Below, in pieces: positions 52,267 through 61,471 of a DNA stretch of 64,000 bases. The DNA comes from Sphingomonas sp. Root710 (GTDB taxonomy: Bacteria; Pseudomonadota; Alphaproteobacteria; Sphingomonadales; Sphingomonadaceae): contig NZ_LMIB01000001.1 in the NCBI RefSeq assembly GCF_001429065.1, forward strand, positions 939,933-1,003,932. Direction: 5' to 3'. The first letter of the stretch is position 1; each line of letters opens with the position of its first letter. The notes below the pieces were generated by a model. It saw only the letters and a program-made list of their open reading frames with translations, did not search any database and was not told the DNA's origin. The position numbers were made by a program, and so were the translations under genes.

Positions 52267-52728
52267 TTAAAAGGCCCGTTCCAGCCTGTCGAGCAAGCTG
52301 AGCGCCGGGCTGACGCCGGACGCGGCCTCAGGGGCCTCGGCCTCGAGCCGCCGAACGCGCGCATAGAGATCCTGGCTGGCGTCTATCAGCGCGATGGCGG
52401 GCGCCGGCAGTCCTTCGACCGACCCGGCGTCGCTCGGTGCGGCGTCCCCAAGGCGGCGGGCAGACGCGGCGGCTTCCTCCGATTCCATCTGCCCCAATTC
52501 GATCGCGCGTTCGGTGAGCAGCCAGGCGAGCACATGCATCAGCCTGGTGGTGATCTTGAGCGATTCGCAGCTCAGCGTGACGCGGGCGACCGGGTCCAGC
52601 CCTTCGCGATCCTCGCGGCCCTGACGGTCGAAATAGGCGCGCGCCTCGTCGGCGAGCACCATGGCTTCGGTGTACAGGCTGTCGACCAGCCTGCCGCGCA
52701 AGCGAATCTCTCTTGGGCCGTCATCCAT
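52267..52728 (-). CDS. DUF1465-family protein
   Basis: This 153-residue helical protein is of the alphaproteobacterial DUF1465 type. Typical segments are LVDSLYTEAMVLADEARAYF and VTLSCESLKITTRLMHVLAW, with LLTERAIELGQ. It has no signal peptide or membrane span and no known function. ATG 52728 starts the conserved region; a longer frame to 52758 adds ten residues. It is unlikely to be regulated together with LacI, but the genes are co-directional. Confidence 0.8.
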   Translation of the reverse strand: MDDGPREIRLRGRLVDSLYTEAMVLADEARAYFDRQGREDREGLDPVARVTLSCESLKITTRLMHVLAWLLTERAIELGQMESEEAAASARRLGDAAPSDAGSVEGLPAPAIALIDASQDLYARVRRLEAEAPEAASGVSPALSLLDRLERAF

Positions 52729-52827
52729 TGCAGCTAGATGCCATAGCCGCCACCGCACAGTAATCTAAAAAATAGGTTAATCCGGCGATATTTAACGCAA
52801 CGTAACGATCCCTGCTGCGGCCTCGGG

Positions 52828-53226
52828 TCAGTCGCCTTCGACACTCTCCGCAAAGTCGGACAGACGGCCGATCATCGTTTGAAGGTCCGCAAGTTGAGCC
52901 CGAAGCGCCTCGGCGCGCTGGCGGCAGCGCTGCGCCATCACCCGGCGCTGAGTCGCCCGGCCATCGCCGAGATCGTAAAGATCGAGCATCTCGCCGATCT
53001 CGTCGAGGCTGAAGCCGACGCTCTTGCCCCGCAAAATCCAAGCAACGCGCGCGCGATCCCGCCGCGAATAAACGCGCGTCACGCCTTCGCGCGCCGGGGC
53101 GATCAGCCCCTCTTCCTCATAGAAACGCAGCGCCCGGGCGCTGATGCCGAACTCGTCCGACAATTCGGAAATACTGAACCTGTCGGCATCGGTCGCCGCC
53201 AGGGGATACGCTATGTCACAGGCCAT
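52828..53226 (-). CDS. MerR-family transcriptional regulator
   Basis: This 132-residue MerR-type regulator has a winged HTH (FSISELSDEFGISARALRFY, EEEGLIAPAREG) and a dimerisation helix (KSVGFSLDEIGEMLDLYDLG). It lacks the cysteine metal-binding residues of MerR or CueR. Its pattern resembles the LiuR group that controls branched-chain amino-acid or fatty-acid catabolism, which is an inference. The ATG at 53226 (GGTGA 6 bases upstream) is chosen; a longer open frame upstream is not MerR-like. It follows hisI by about 95 bases. Confidence 0.85.
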   Translation of the reverse strand: MACDIAYPLAATDADRFSISELSDEFGISARALRFYEEEGLIAPAREGVTRVYSRRDRARVAWILRGKSVGFSLDEIGEMLDLYDLGDGRATQRRVMAQRCRQRAEALRAQLADLQTMIGRLSDFAESVEGD

Positions 53227-53321
53227 GTTCGTCACCAATGCGCTACCGGCATCGAAAGCGACGGAAGTCACCCCTTGCCGCGCATATTCGACCTTATACG
53301 CAATCGATTGACAATTGGACG

Positions 53322-53735
53322 TTAGTCGTAAAGCGACTGTCCCTGATCGGGACGATCCTGGACACGCTCCAGTGCGCCATCGCCATTGTCGATCCGGCGA
53401 TAGAAACAGCTCGCTTCGCCCGTATGACAGGCCGGGCCCGCCGGTTCGCAGCGCAGCCACACCGCATCCTGATCGCAATCGATGCGCGCCTCTACGACGC
53501 GCATGACGTTGCCGCTCGTCTCCCCCTTCTTCCACAGCCGCCCGCGCGACCGCGAGAAGAAGGTCGCCTCGCCGCTCGCCAGCGTCGCCGCCAGCGCCTC
53601 GGCGTTCATGTGCGCGACCATCAGCACGTCGCCCGACCCGTGATCGGTGACGACTGCGGTGATCAGTCCGGCGGCGTCATAGCGCGGGTTCAGCAGGCTG
53701 CCCTGTTCCTGATCCTGTTCGATATCATGGCTCAT
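53322..53735 (-). CDS. hisI: Phosphoribosyl-AMP cyclohydrolase
   Basis: HisI opens the adenine ring of phosphoribosyl-AMP, the third step of histidine synthesis. The 137-residue single-domain form has [20 protein letters not shown], the metal site [11 protein letters not shown] and [14 protein letters not shown]. The HisE activity must be encoded elsewhere. The ATG at 53735 was selected; a longer open frame overlaps the purF upstream region without homology. Confidence 0.95.
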   Translation of the reverse strand: MSHDIEQDQEQGSLLNPRYDAAGLITAVVTDHGSGDVLMVAHMNAEALAATLASGEATFFSRSRGRLWKKGETSGNVMRVVEARIDCDQDAVWLRCEPAGPACHTGEASCFYRRIDNGDGALERVQDRPDQGQSLYD

Positions 53736-53878
53736 GCGCCGGCGATGCGCGAAAGCGCTTCGGCAAGCAAGGGTGTGGATAAATGCGGGTGCACCGCAAA
53801 ATTCATGTGACAGTGGGGCGACAAACCGAAGTCCGCCCCCTATATGCGGCCTCATCAGCCACCGCGATGGGATTCGCG

Positions 53879-55339
53879 ATGCTCACCACGCATCCGTTTG
53901 ACGATGACAAGCTGCGCGAAGAGTGCGGCATTTTCGGTATTTGGGGCGCCGAGACCGCCTCGGCCATGGTGGCATTGGGCCTCCATGCCCTGCAGCACCG
54001 TGGCCAGGAAGCCGCCGGCATCACCAGCTGGGACGGGCATAATTTCCACACCCATCGCGCGATGGGCCATGTCGCGGGCAATTTCGACAAGGACGAGGTG
54101 ATCCGCGGCCTGCCGGGCCAGGTCGCCTGCGGCCATGTCCGCTATTCGACGACGGGCGAGACCTCGCTGCGCAACGTTCAACCCCTGTTTGCCGAACTGT
54201 CGTCGGGCGGCTTCGCGATCGCGCATAACGGCAATATCTCGAATGCGATGAAGCTGCGGCGCGATCTCGTCCGCTCGGGCTCGATCTTCCAGTCGACCAG
54301 CGATACCGAGACGATCATCCATCTCGTCGCGATGTCGAAATACCGCACCCTGCTCGATCGCTTCATCGATGCGCTCAAGCAGGTCGAAGGCGCCTATTCG
54401 CTGATCTGCATGACGCCCGAAGGCATGATCGCCTGCCGCGATCCGCTCGGCATCCGCCCGCTCGTCCTCGGCCGTATCGGCGACGCCTATATCTTCGCAT
54501 CGGAGACGGTCGCGCTCGACGTCGTCGGTGCCACCTTCATCCGTCAGGTCGACCCCGGCGAAATCGTGATCGTGTCGGAAAGCGGTCTGCGGTCGATCCG
54601 GCCTTTCGCCGATCTCCGCGCACGCCCCTGCATCTTCGAGCATGTCTATTTCTCGCGCCCCGATTCGATCGTCGACGGTTCCTCGGTCTACAATGTCCGC
54701 AAGGCGATCGGCGCGCAGCTTGCCATCGAGAGTGGCGTCGAGGCCGACCTTGTCATTCCGGTCCCCGATTCGGGCACCCCGGCGGCAATCGGCTACGCAC
54801 AGGAATCGGGCATACCGTTCGAACTGGGCATCATCCGCTCGCACTATGTCGGGCGCACCTTCATCCAGCCCGGCGATCAGGTCCGTCACCTCGGCGTCAA
54901 GCTGAAGCACAATGCGAACCGGGCGCTGATCGACGGCAAGCGGATCGTGCTGATAGACGATTCGATCGTCCGCGGCACCACCAGCGTCAAGATCCTGCAG
55001 ATGCTGCGCGATGCCGGCGCGCGCGAGGTGCACCTGCGCATCGCCAGCCCGCCGACCCGGCACAGCTGCTTCTACGGCGTCGACACGCCCGAACGCGCCA
55101 AGCTGCTCGCCGCACAGATGAACGTCGCCGAGATGGCGGCCTATATCGGCGCGGATAGCCTGGCCTTCGTTTCGATCAACGGCCTGTACAAGGCGCTGGG
55201 CGAGGATGTCCGCGACGATCGCGCACCGAGCTATTGCGACGCTTGCTTCACCGGGGACTATCCGACCCACCTCACCGATCAGGAAGAGCTGATCCCGACC
55301 GACCAGCTTGCCCTGCACGGCGAGCGCGTCGTCGCCTGA
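53879..55339 (+). CDS. purF: Amidophosphoribosyltransferase
   Basis: PurF makes phosphoribosylamine from PRPP and glutamine, the first committed step of purine synthesis. The 486-residue product has a short propeptide before the nucleophile Cys16 in [12 protein letters not shown], glutaminase motifs ([20 protein letters not shown]) and the PRPP-binding loop [19 protein letters not shown]. The ATG at 53879 has GGGA 6 bases upstream; ATG 53867 would add four residues. An SDR gene follows after 22 bases and is probably co-transcribed. Confidence 0.96.
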   Translation: MLTTHPFDDDKLREECGIFGIWGAETASAMVALGLHALQHRGQEAAGITSWDGHNFHTHRAMGHVAGNFDKDEVIRGLPGQVACGHVRYSTTGETSLRNVQPLFAELSSGGFAIAHNGNISNAMKLRRDLVRSGSIFQSTSDTETIIHLVAMSKYRTLLDRFIDALKQVEGAYSLICMTPEGMIACRDPLGIRPLVLGRIGDAYIFASETVALDVVGATFIRQVDPGEIVIVSESGLRSIRPFADLRARPCIFEHVYFSRPDSIVDGSSVYNVRKAIGAQLAIESGVEADLVIPVPDSGTPAAIGYAQESGIPFELGIIRSHYVGRTFIQPGDQVRHLGVKLKHNANRALIDGKRIVLIDDSIVRGTTSVKILQMLRDAGAREVHLRIASPPTRHSCFYGVDTPERAKLLAAQMNVAEMAAYIGADSLAFVSINGLYKALGEDVRDDRAPSYCDACFTGDYPTHLTDQEELIPTDQLALHGERVVA

Positions 55340-55361
55340 CGACCAGCGGAAGAACGACATC

Positions 55362-56072
55362 ATGGCAACTCCATTTTCCGGCAAGCTGGCGCTCGTCACC
55401 GGTGCGTCGCGCGGCATCGGCGCGGCGACCGCCGAAGCACTCGCCAAGGCGGGCGCGCACGTCATCCTGACCGCGCGGACGGTGGGCGGGCTGGAAGAAG
55501 TCGAAGAGCGCATCCACGCGGCGGGCGGCAATGCCACGATCGCCCCGCTCGACCTGGCCGAGAATGACAGCATAGCGCGCCTGGCAGAGGCGATCGGCGG
55601 GCGATGGGACGCGCTCGACATCCTGGTGCTCAACGCGGCGATGCTCGGCACCCTGGCCCCGGTAACCGCGATCGACGCCAAGGAGTTCGCCCGGCTGCTG
55701 ACGCTGAACGTCATGGCACAGCAGCAGCTTATCTCGGCGTTTAACCCGCTGCTCCGCGCGTCCGCCGATGCGTCGGTGATCGGCGTGACCAGCTCGGTCG
55801 GCGCGAACGCCCGTCCCTATTGGGGCGCCTATGGCGCGTCGAAGGCCGCGCTCGACAATCTGCTGCTCGCCTATGGCGCCGAAGTCGCCAATATCAGCAA
55901 GGTCAAGGTCGCGATCGTCGACCCTGCCGCCACCGCGACCAAGATGCGTGCGCAGGCCTTCCCTGGTGAGGATGCCGCGACGTTGAAGGGCCCCGAGGTG
56001 GTGGGCGATGCGATCACCCGGCTGATCGCCGACGGCTTCGAGACCGGGACACGGATCCGCGTCGAGGCCTGA
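55362..56072 (+). CDS. Short-chain dehydrogenase/reductase
   Basis: This 236-residue SDR has the NAD(P)-binding motif LALVTGASRGIGAATAEAL, LNAAMLG, the catalytic serine in GVTSSVGANARP and the YGASKAAL (Tyr-x3-Lys) motif. The substrate is unknown. It lies 22 bases after purF, and no clear promoter is seen between them; the purF-SDR pair is common in sphingomonads as I recall. It ends facing cfa, with repeat copy D between. Confidence 0.9.
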   Translation: MATPFSGKLALVTGASRGIGAATAEALAKAGAHVILTARTVGGLEEVEERIHAAGGNATIAPLDLAENDSIARLAEAIGGRWDALDILVLNAAMLGTLAPVTAIDAKEFARLLTLNVMAQQQLISAFNPLLRASADASVIGVTSSVGANARPYWGAYGASKAALDNLLLAYGAEVANISKVKVAIVDPAATATKMRAQAFPGEDAATLKGPEVVGDAITRLIADGFETGTRIRVEA

Positions 56073-56084
56073 GGCCCAAATAAA

Positions 56085-56170
56085 CGTCATGCTGGACTTG
56101 GTTCAGCATCCCGCGTCACAAGAGCGGCGTTGCGGATGATGGGTGAATCCTGAAACAAGTTCAGGATGAC
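56085..56170. repeat. Dispersed inverted-repeat element, copy D
   Basis: The left arm CGTCATGCTGGACTTGGTTC (from 56085) and the right arm GAATCCTGAAACAAGTTCAG (ending 56170 with GATGAC) are inverted. The spacer is about 33 bases. The element lies between the convergent SDR and cfa genes, where it may also act as a transcription-stalling hairpin. Confidence 0.75.
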
Positions 56171-56181
56171 CCTGGTTCAGC

Positions 56182-57456
56182 TTAAGCCTTCACCAAGGTC
56201 ACCTGCGCGACATCGATGCCGCCGCCGTCGAAGCCGCCTTCGCAATACATCAGGTAGAAGCGCCACAGCTTGATGAAGGCTTCGTCGAAGCCCTGCGGCA
56301 GACGGCCGTCAGCGACCGCCTGGTCGAAGCTCACCCGCCAGCGGCGCAGCGTTTCGGCATAGTGATGGCCGAAGCTGTGGACATTTTCCCAGCGCAGCCC
56401 CGCCTTCTCCGCCGCCGCACGAAAACGGCTTTCGGAAATCAGCATGCCGCCCGGAAAGATATAGGTCTGGATGAAATCCGCGTCAGTGCGATAACTTTCG
56501 AAGATAGCGTCATCGACCGAGATATACTGGATCGCGGCGCGCCCGCCGGGCTTCAGCGCCCGGGCGATCGCCTCCATATAGGCGGGCCAATATTTCTCTC
56601 CGACCGCCTCGACCATCTCGACGCTGGCGACCGCGTCGAACTGGCCCGGAACGTCACGATAGTCGCAAATCTCGAAGCGAGCTTTGTCCGACAGCCCCGC
56701 CCTGGCGAGCCTTTCGTCGGCCCACGCCTTCTGCTCGACCGACAGGGTTATGCCGGTGACGTCCGCGCCATAATCCTGCGCGGCGACCTCGGCGAGGCCG
56801 CCCCATCCGCAGCCGATCTCGAGCAGCTTCGATCCGGGCTTGAGATCGAGGCGGTCGAGCAGCGCGGTGATCTTGCGATGTTGCGCTATTTCCAGCGGTT
56901 CGGCCGCACCGATCGGCTCCTCGAACAGCGCCGAGGAATAGCTCATCGTCCGGTCGAGCCACAGCTCGTAGAAATCATTGCCCAGGTCGTAATGGAAGGC
57001 GATGTTCCGGCGGGCGTTGGCGCGGCTGTTGCGGCGGAAGGCGTGCCCGACGAGGTTGAACAGCCGCAGCGGCCCCTGCGCGCGGCCCAGCTCGCCGAGC
57101 GGATGGCGGTTGCGCATGAACAGGTCGAAGATCGGCACCAGATCGGGGCTCGTCCATTCGCCTTCGGCCCAGCTGCGGTACCAGCCCACCGAGCCGGTGG
57201 TGACCAGCCTGACCAGCGGCCGCCAGTTCTTCAGCTCGACGATCGCGACCGGCCCCGGCTTGCGCCCGCCCAGCACGCGATAGGTGCCGTCGGGAAGCGT
57301 GGCCTCGATCGCCCCCTCCTCGAGTCCGCGGTCGATCGTATCGAGCAGGCGCTGGAAACCGGGCGACAGCAGCCGGGCCCACCAGCTCGAACCCGTGGCA
57401 AAGCGGCGATCGGCGCGAAGAAGGTGTTGTCCACGCACGGGTGGCTGGGCATTCAT
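56182..57456 (-). CDS. cfa: Cyclopropane-fatty-acyl-phospholipid synthase
   Basis: Cfa uses SAM to add a methylene bridge to unsaturated phospholipid acyl chains, protecting membranes in stress. The 424 residues begin with the N-terminal lipid-binding domain. The catalytic domain follows with ARRNIAFHYDLGNDFYELWL, the SAM loop LLEIGCGWGGLAEVAAQ, SVEMVEAVGEKYWPAY, and the conserved QTYIFPGGMLISESRF. Its partner-style neighbour is phrB, 105 bases upstream. Whether they are co-transcribed is unclear. Confidence 0.93.
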   Translation of the reverse strand: MNAQPPVRGQHLLRADRRFATGSSWWARLLSPGFQRLLDTIDRGLEEGAIEATLPDGTYRVLGGRKPGPVAIVELKNWRPLVRLVTTGSVGWYRSWAEGEWTSPDLVPIFDLFMRNRHPLGELGRAQGPLRLFNLVGHAFRRNSRANARRNIAFHYDLGNDFYELWLDRTMSYSSALFEEPIGAAEPLEIAQHRKITALLDRLDLKPGSKLLEIGCGWGGLAEVAAQDYGADVTGITLSVEQKAWADERLARAGLSDKARFEICDYRDVPGQFDAVASVEMVEAVGEKYWPAYMEAIARALKPGGRAAIQYISVDDAIFESYRTDADFIQTYIFPGGMLISESRFRAAAEKAGLRWENVHSFGHHYAETLRRWRVSFDQAVADGRLPQGFDEAFIKLWRFYLMYCEGGFDGGGIDVAQVTLVKA

Positions 57457-57561
57457 CTAAGCTGTCCGTCCTATTCCCCAGATCGGCAAGACTTTATGCC
57501 GCATATATCGGGGGATACGGGAGAGAAAGACGCTTTGTTGCACCGGCGGCGAACTATTTCG

Positions 57562-58929
57562 TCAGCGCTTCGATGCGGCGAGCGCCCGCTCCCGGGCCTC
57601 GCGGTGACCAATGATCGGCATTGGATAGCCGGCAGGCGACAGGCCTGCCCCGTGCGGATCGTGGACGGCTTCGCCATCGATGTCGGCAAGCTCTGGAATC
57701 CATTGGCGGATATAGCCGCCGGCATCGAATTTCGGTGACTGGACGAGCGGCGCCATGATCCGGCCAAAGGGGTTGGAGTCGACCCCCGTTCCCGCCACCC
57801 ACTGCCAGTTGACGGCATTGTTGCCATAGTCCGCGTCGACGAGCGTGTCCCAGAACCAGCGTTCCCCGCGCCGCCAGTCGATCAGGAGATGCTTGATCAG
57901 GAAGGAGGCCGCGATCATCCGGACGCGATTGTGCATGAAGCCGGTCGCCCAGAGTTCGCGCATACCGGCGTCGACGATCGGATAGCCGGTTTTCCCGCGA
58001 GTCCATGCAGCGAAGTCGCGATCTGCTGCGGCGCCGCTGCGCCACGGGAAATGATCGAAGGCGTCGCGGCCATTGGCGTCGCCATAATCGGGCAGGATAT
58101 CGACGATGTTCGCGGTGAAATCGCGCCATCCGATCTGCCGCAGCCAGGGCTCCGCCCCTGCCCGCGCCTGCCGCGCGGCGCGATACCACAGCGTCGCCGG
58201 CGAGATTTCGCCGAAATGAAGATGCGGCGACAGGCGAGAGGTGCCGTCGACCGAGGGCCGGTCGCGATCCTCGTCATAATTGCCCAGCACAGACAGGAAA
58301 TCGTCGAGGGCTTCGCGCGCGCCCGCTTCGCCCGGGGTCCAGACATCGAAGTCTTTCGCCCAATCGGGCGCGGAGGGCCGAAGCTTCCAGTCGCCGAGCG
58401 CATCGCTGTCGATCGAGACATGCGGCGCGCTGATCGCGTCAGGCGCGGGCATCGGCCTGCCCGGCGGCATCTGATCCTTCAGCGCGCGCCAATAGGGCGT
58501 GAAGATGCGGTAGCGGCCATGCGCGCCGGTCAGCACCCCGCCCGGTGGCGCGAGCCTGCCGCCGTCATAGAGGCGCAGATCGAAATCATCGCCGACCGAC
58601 CGTTCGGCCGCCTGCCACCATGGCTCATAATGACGCAGCGCATGGATCGTACCCGCGCCGATCGTCTTCGCGACCTTCCCAAGTTCGGTACGGGTATCGC
58701 CGCGGCGCAGGACAAGCCGCCCGCCCTTTTCAGCCAGCATATGCCCGAGCGCAGCGAGGCTGTTATGGAGCCACCAGCGCTGGGCACCGCCGATCGCCCA
58801 ATGGCCGGGCGCCTCGTCGTCGAGGACGTAGAGCCCGATCCAGGGTCTTTCCGCGGTCGCAGCCGCCACCGCGGCCTGATCCGTCAGACGCAGGTCCTGC
58901 CTGAACCAGACGATCGACGGCGCGCTCAA
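57562..58929 (-). CDS. phrB: Class I deoxyribodipyrimidine photolyase
   Basis: PhrB repairs cyclobutane pyrimidine dimers using blue light and FAD. The 455 residues show the N-terminal antenna domain (PSIVWFRQDLRLTDQAAVAA) and the FAD domain motifs GYPIVDAGMRELWATGFMHN, RVRMIAASFLIKHLLIDWR and NAVNWQWVAGTGVDSNPFGR. The start is TTG, overlapping the upstream gene's stop as TTGA, with no strong SD, so translational coupling is likely. Identification of a CPD-type photolyase is firm; a cryptochrome is less likely. Confidence 0.92.
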   Translation of the reverse strand: MSAPSIVWFRQDLRLTDQAAVAAATAERPWIGLYVLDDEAPGHWAIGGAQRWWLHNSLAALGHMLAEKGGRLVLRRGDTRTELGKVAKTIGAGTIHALRHYEPWWQAAERSVGDDFDLRLYDGGRLAPPGGVLTGAHGRYRIFTPYWRALKDQMPPGRPMPAPDAISAPHVSIDSDALGDWKLRPSAPDWAKDFDVWTPGEAGAREALDDFLSVLGNYDEDRDRPSVDGTSRLSPHLHFGEISPATLWYRAARQARAGAEPWLRQIGWRDFTANIVDILPDYGDANGRDAFDHFPWRSGAAADRDFAAWTRGKTGYPIVDAGMRELWATGFMHNRVRMIAASFLIKHLLIDWRRGERWFWDTLVDADYGNNAVNWQWVAGTGVDSNPFGRIMAPLVQSPKFDAGGYIRQWIPELADIDGEAVHDPHGAGLSPAGYPMPIIGHREARERALAASKR

Positions 58930-59378
58930 TGGGCGGGTTCGGGCTTCGAGCTCTGCGGCTTGGCGGGATTGGCGAGATTCTGCAGCAGCGCGACGCGATC
59001 GGGATCGGACAGCGCGCGCAGCAAGGTCATCAACCGATCGTTCTGCCGGGTCCGCAATTCGGTCTGCAAAGCCTCCTCGCGGCGCAATATCGGCTCGAGC
59101 GCCTCGACGTCGATGGTGGGACCGCTGATCATCTTCAGCTTCTCGGAGCGGATCGACAAAATCTCGCTCTGGATCTGTCCAACACGCGGATCGGGCACGC
59201 TCATGATGCGCTGGGCGATCGTCCGGCCCTCGGCCGACAAGGTGATCCGCCGGACTCCCGGGGCCAGCGGCAACGGCGCCGGCTTCGCGGCGGGAGCGGG
59301 CTTGGGCGCAGGCGTCGGGGCGGCGAACGCCACTCCGGGCAATACAGCTGCAATGGCCAGAATCTTGAATCCACGCAT
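58926..59378 (-). CDS. Periplasmic hypothetical protein, Pro/Ala/Lys-rich then helical
   Basis: This 150-residue protein has a signal peptide (FKILAIAAVLPGVAFA), then a Pro/Ala/Lys-rich linker (APTPAPKPAPAAKPAPLPLA) and a helical C-terminal region (VEALEPILRREEALQTELRT, LMTLLRALSDPDRVALLQ). The helix-turn pattern loosely recalls Spy/CpxP-type chaperones, but no LTxxQ motif is seen. ATG 59378 was chosen (GAGG 9 bases upstream); ATG 59387 and TTG 59393 are possible. Its stop is shared with phrB (TTGA) and it follows folE closely, so the three form an operon. Confidence 0.7.
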   Translation of the reverse strand: MRGFKILAIAAVLPGVAFAAPTPAPKPAPAAKPAPLPLAPGVRRITLSAEGRTIAQRIMSVPDPRVGQIQSEILSIRSEKLKMISGPTIDVEALEPILRREEALQTELRTRQNDRLMTLLRALSDPDRVALLQNLANPAKPQSSKPEPAH

Positions 59379-59389
59379 CTTCGACATCC

Positions 59390-60007
59390 TCAACTGCCGA
59401 GTCCCATCAGGCTCAGCACCTCCTTACGGCTCCGCTCGTCATCGCGGAAGACGCCCATCATGCGGCTGGTCGTCATTCCGACGCCCGGCGTGCGCACGCC
59501 GCGCGCCGTCATGCAGGCATGTGTCGCCTGGATCACGACCGCGACGCCGATCGGCTCCAGATGCGTCCAGATGCAGTCGGCGACTTCGGCCGTCAGCCGC
59601 TCCTGGATCTGCAGGCGCCGCGCGAAACCATGGAGCACGCGGGCCAGCTTGGAAATGCCAACCACCCGGTGATTGGGAAGATAGGCGATGTGCGCATGGC
59701 CGATGATCGGCGCCATATGATGTTCGCAATGCGATTGGAACGGAATGTCCTTGAGCAGGACGATCTCGTCATATCCGCCGACTTCTTCGAAGGTCCGGCT
59801 CAGGTGGAGCGAAGGGTCTTCCTCATAGCCGACGCAATATTCCTTCCACGCCCTGCCGACCCGCGCTGGCGTGTCAAGCAGGCCTTCGCGGTCGGGATCG
59901 TCGCCCGACCAGCGGATCAAGGTACGAATCGCATCCTGGACATGCTGGGGAACCGCAATCTTTCCGGTAGCGGATCCGCCGGCGATATCCTCGTCTTCCA
60001 TCGACAT
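59390..60007 (-). CDS. folE: GTP cyclohydrolase I
   Basis: FolE converts GTP to dihydroneopterin triphosphate, the first step of folate synthesis. The 205 residues contain LLDTPARVGRAWKEYCVGYE, the zinc ligands in SHCEHHMAPIIG and THACMTARGV, and the signature LARVLHGFARRLQIQERLT, all intact. The first ATG (60007) is used; a second ATG is two codons downstream. The periplasmic gene and phrB follow. Photolyase needs a folate cofactor in many species, so the folE-phrB linkage may be functional. Confidence 0.95.
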   Translation of the reverse strand: MSMEDEDIAGGSATGKIAVPQHVQDAIRTLIRWSGDDPDREGLLDTPARVGRAWKEYCVGYEEDPSLHLSRTFEEVGGYDEIVLLKDIPFQSHCEHHMAPIIGHAHIAYLPNHRVVGISKLARVLHGFARRLQIQERLTAEVADCIWTHLEPIGVAVVIQATHACMTARGVRTPGVGMTTSRMMGVFRDDERSRKEVLSLMGLGS

Positions 60008-60176
60008 CTCTCAATCTGTCCGATCAATTATCGCGCCTGCGCCGCGACTAACGCATGGGGGATCTTTTTGTAACCTCCTTTTGCCGGCTCCTCGCGACGG
60101 TCTGTGCCCTGCCATTGGCCTGACGCAGGGCAACGTGTAGGCGCAAGATCATCAACGGCGGTAGCGGCGGAGCCAC

Positions 60177-60473
60177 ATGAGCGAAGATTATATCTATGAC
60201 GAAGCGACCGGCGAATGGGTGAGCGCCGCCGAAGCGCAGGCGCCGAGCCCGGCCGCGGGCGTGGAGGTGCGGGACTCGGTCGGCAATCTGCTGGCCGACG
60301 GCGACAGCGTGACGCTGATAAAGGACCTGAAGGTCAAGGGCGCAAACCAGACGCTCAAGCGCGGAACGGTGATCCGCTCGATCCGCCTGACGGGCGACGA
60401 GCAGGAGATCGACTGCCGCTACGAAGGGATCAAGGGGCTGGTGCTGCGCGCGGAGTTCGTCCGCAAACGCTGA
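60177..60473 (+). CDS. PhnA/YjdM-fold protein lacking the zinc ribbon
   Basis: This 98-residue protein matches the C-terminal SH3-like domain of PhnA/YjdM: VRDSVGNLLADGDSVTLIKD, LKVKGANQTLKRGTVIRSIR and EIDCRYEGIKGLVLRAEFVR. The N-terminal zinc ribbon of the E. coli protein is replaced by the short opening MSEDYIYDEATGEWV. Despite the gene name, YjdM proteins are not phosphonoacetate hydrolases. Function is unknown. GGAG lies 6 bases upstream of the ATG. Its stop is one base from the convergent phosphodiesterase stop. Confidence 0.85.
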   Translation: MSEDYIYDEATGEWVSAAEAQAPSPAAGVEVRDSVGNLLADGDSVTLIKDLKVKGANQTLKRGTVIRSIRLTGDEQEIDCRYEGIKGLVLRAEFVRKR

Positions 60474-60474
60474 G

Positions 60475-61344
60475 TCAGGCCGCAGCCGCGCCGGGCTCTA
60501 CCGTGTCATGCTCCTCGGCCAGCGCCTGAACGAGCGGCTGGAGGTTGCGATCGTAGCGCGCGAGCACGTCGGGCGCACCGACCTGGGCATGGTGGGTGAC
60601 GAAGAACTCCCCGGTCCACAGATGCAGCGCGACGCCGGGCGCTTCGGCGACGATCATCGGCCGCTCGTCGGGGGTTGCGGGGTCCATCGGCGCCATTTCC
60701 AGCGCGACCTGCGGCGCGGTCGATGGCGCGACCGCGAGCATGCGGCCATGCCATTGGGTCGTGATCGAGCGATGGATATGGCCGGTGATCATCATGACGT
60801 CGGACCGATCCCCGATCGCCTTGTCGAGCATCACGACCCAGGGTTCGGTGGGATGCGCGGTCATCCACGGAATCCCGGTCTCGATCGGCGGATGGTGGAG
60901 CACGAGCAGCACCGGCTTGCCCGGAACCTCCGCCAGACGGGCGCGCAGCCAGCCCGCGCGCCGACGGCAGAAAGCCCCGCCATGATGGCCGGGATCGAGC
61001 GTGTCGAGCACGATGATCCGAACCTCGGGCTCGTCGATGACATATTGGACGAAGCCGTCCTCCACGGGCAGGTCGGGAAAGACCTGCTTCATAACGGTGC
61101 GGTCGTCATGGTTGCCGACGCAGAGATGGACCGGGAAATCGCAATCGGCGATCAGCCCTTTCAGCCGCTCATAGCTGGCGGCGTCGCCATGGTCGGTCAG
61201 ATCACCGGTTAGGAAAAGCCGGTCCGGCGGCACCGCCAGGCCCTTCACATAATCGATGGCGGAGGCGACGCGACGGAAGTTGAACTCGTCGGGATTGTCG
61301 AGGTCGAACCCGATATGCAGGTCGGTCAATTGCGCGATCAGCAT
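60475..61344 (-). CDS. CpdA-like class III metallophosphoesterase
   Basis: This 289-residue calcineurin-like phosphoesterase has the metal-binding motif order LIAQLTDLHIG, LTGDLTDHG, CVGNHDDRTV, LVLHHPPIETG and ITGHIHRSI. This pattern and length are typical of CpdA, the 3',5'-cyclic AMP phosphodiesterase, although other substrates are possible. AAGGGA lies about 7 bases upstream of the ATG. There is no signal peptide, so it is cytoplasmic. It converges with the PhnA-fold gene, and the cytochrome gene lies 127 bases upstream in the same direction. Confidence 0.85.
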   Translation of the reverse strand: MLIAQLTDLHIGFDLDNPDEFNFRRVASAIDYVKGLAVPPDRLFLTGDLTDHGDAASYERLKGLIADCDFPVHLCVGNHDDRTVMKQVFPDLPVEDGFVQYVIDEPEVRIIVLDTLDPGHHGGAFCRRRAGWLRARLAEVPGKPVLLVLHHPPIETGIPWMTAHPTEPWVVMLDKAIGDRSDVMMITGHIHRSITTQWHGRMLAVAPSTAPQVALEMAPMDPATPDERPMIVAEAPGVALHLWTGEFFVTHHAQVGAPDVLARYDRNLQPLVQALAEEHDTVEPGAAAA

Positions 61345-61471
61345 GACAAGGTCCCTTCACTCCGCCGGCTGGCACCGGCTCAACTCCCAACGCGTCCGCA
61401 CCTCATCATGTGCCAATGCCCGTTGCTGTGATCTCCTACACAGCGAATGTAAAAAGGGGGTAAAGCAGAGG

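Noticed and set aside
60105-60132. Inverted repeat TGCCCTGC/GCAGGGCA upstream of the PhnA-fold gene as a riboswitch or operator.
   Set aside because: It is a single 8-bp stem with a 12-base loop in a GC-rich region. There is not enough structure to support a call.
60177-60473. Annotation of the PhnA-fold protein as phosphonoacetate hydrolase.
   Set aside because: The hydrolase of that name is an unrelated, larger enzyme. This small YjdM-type domain has no hydrolase motifs.
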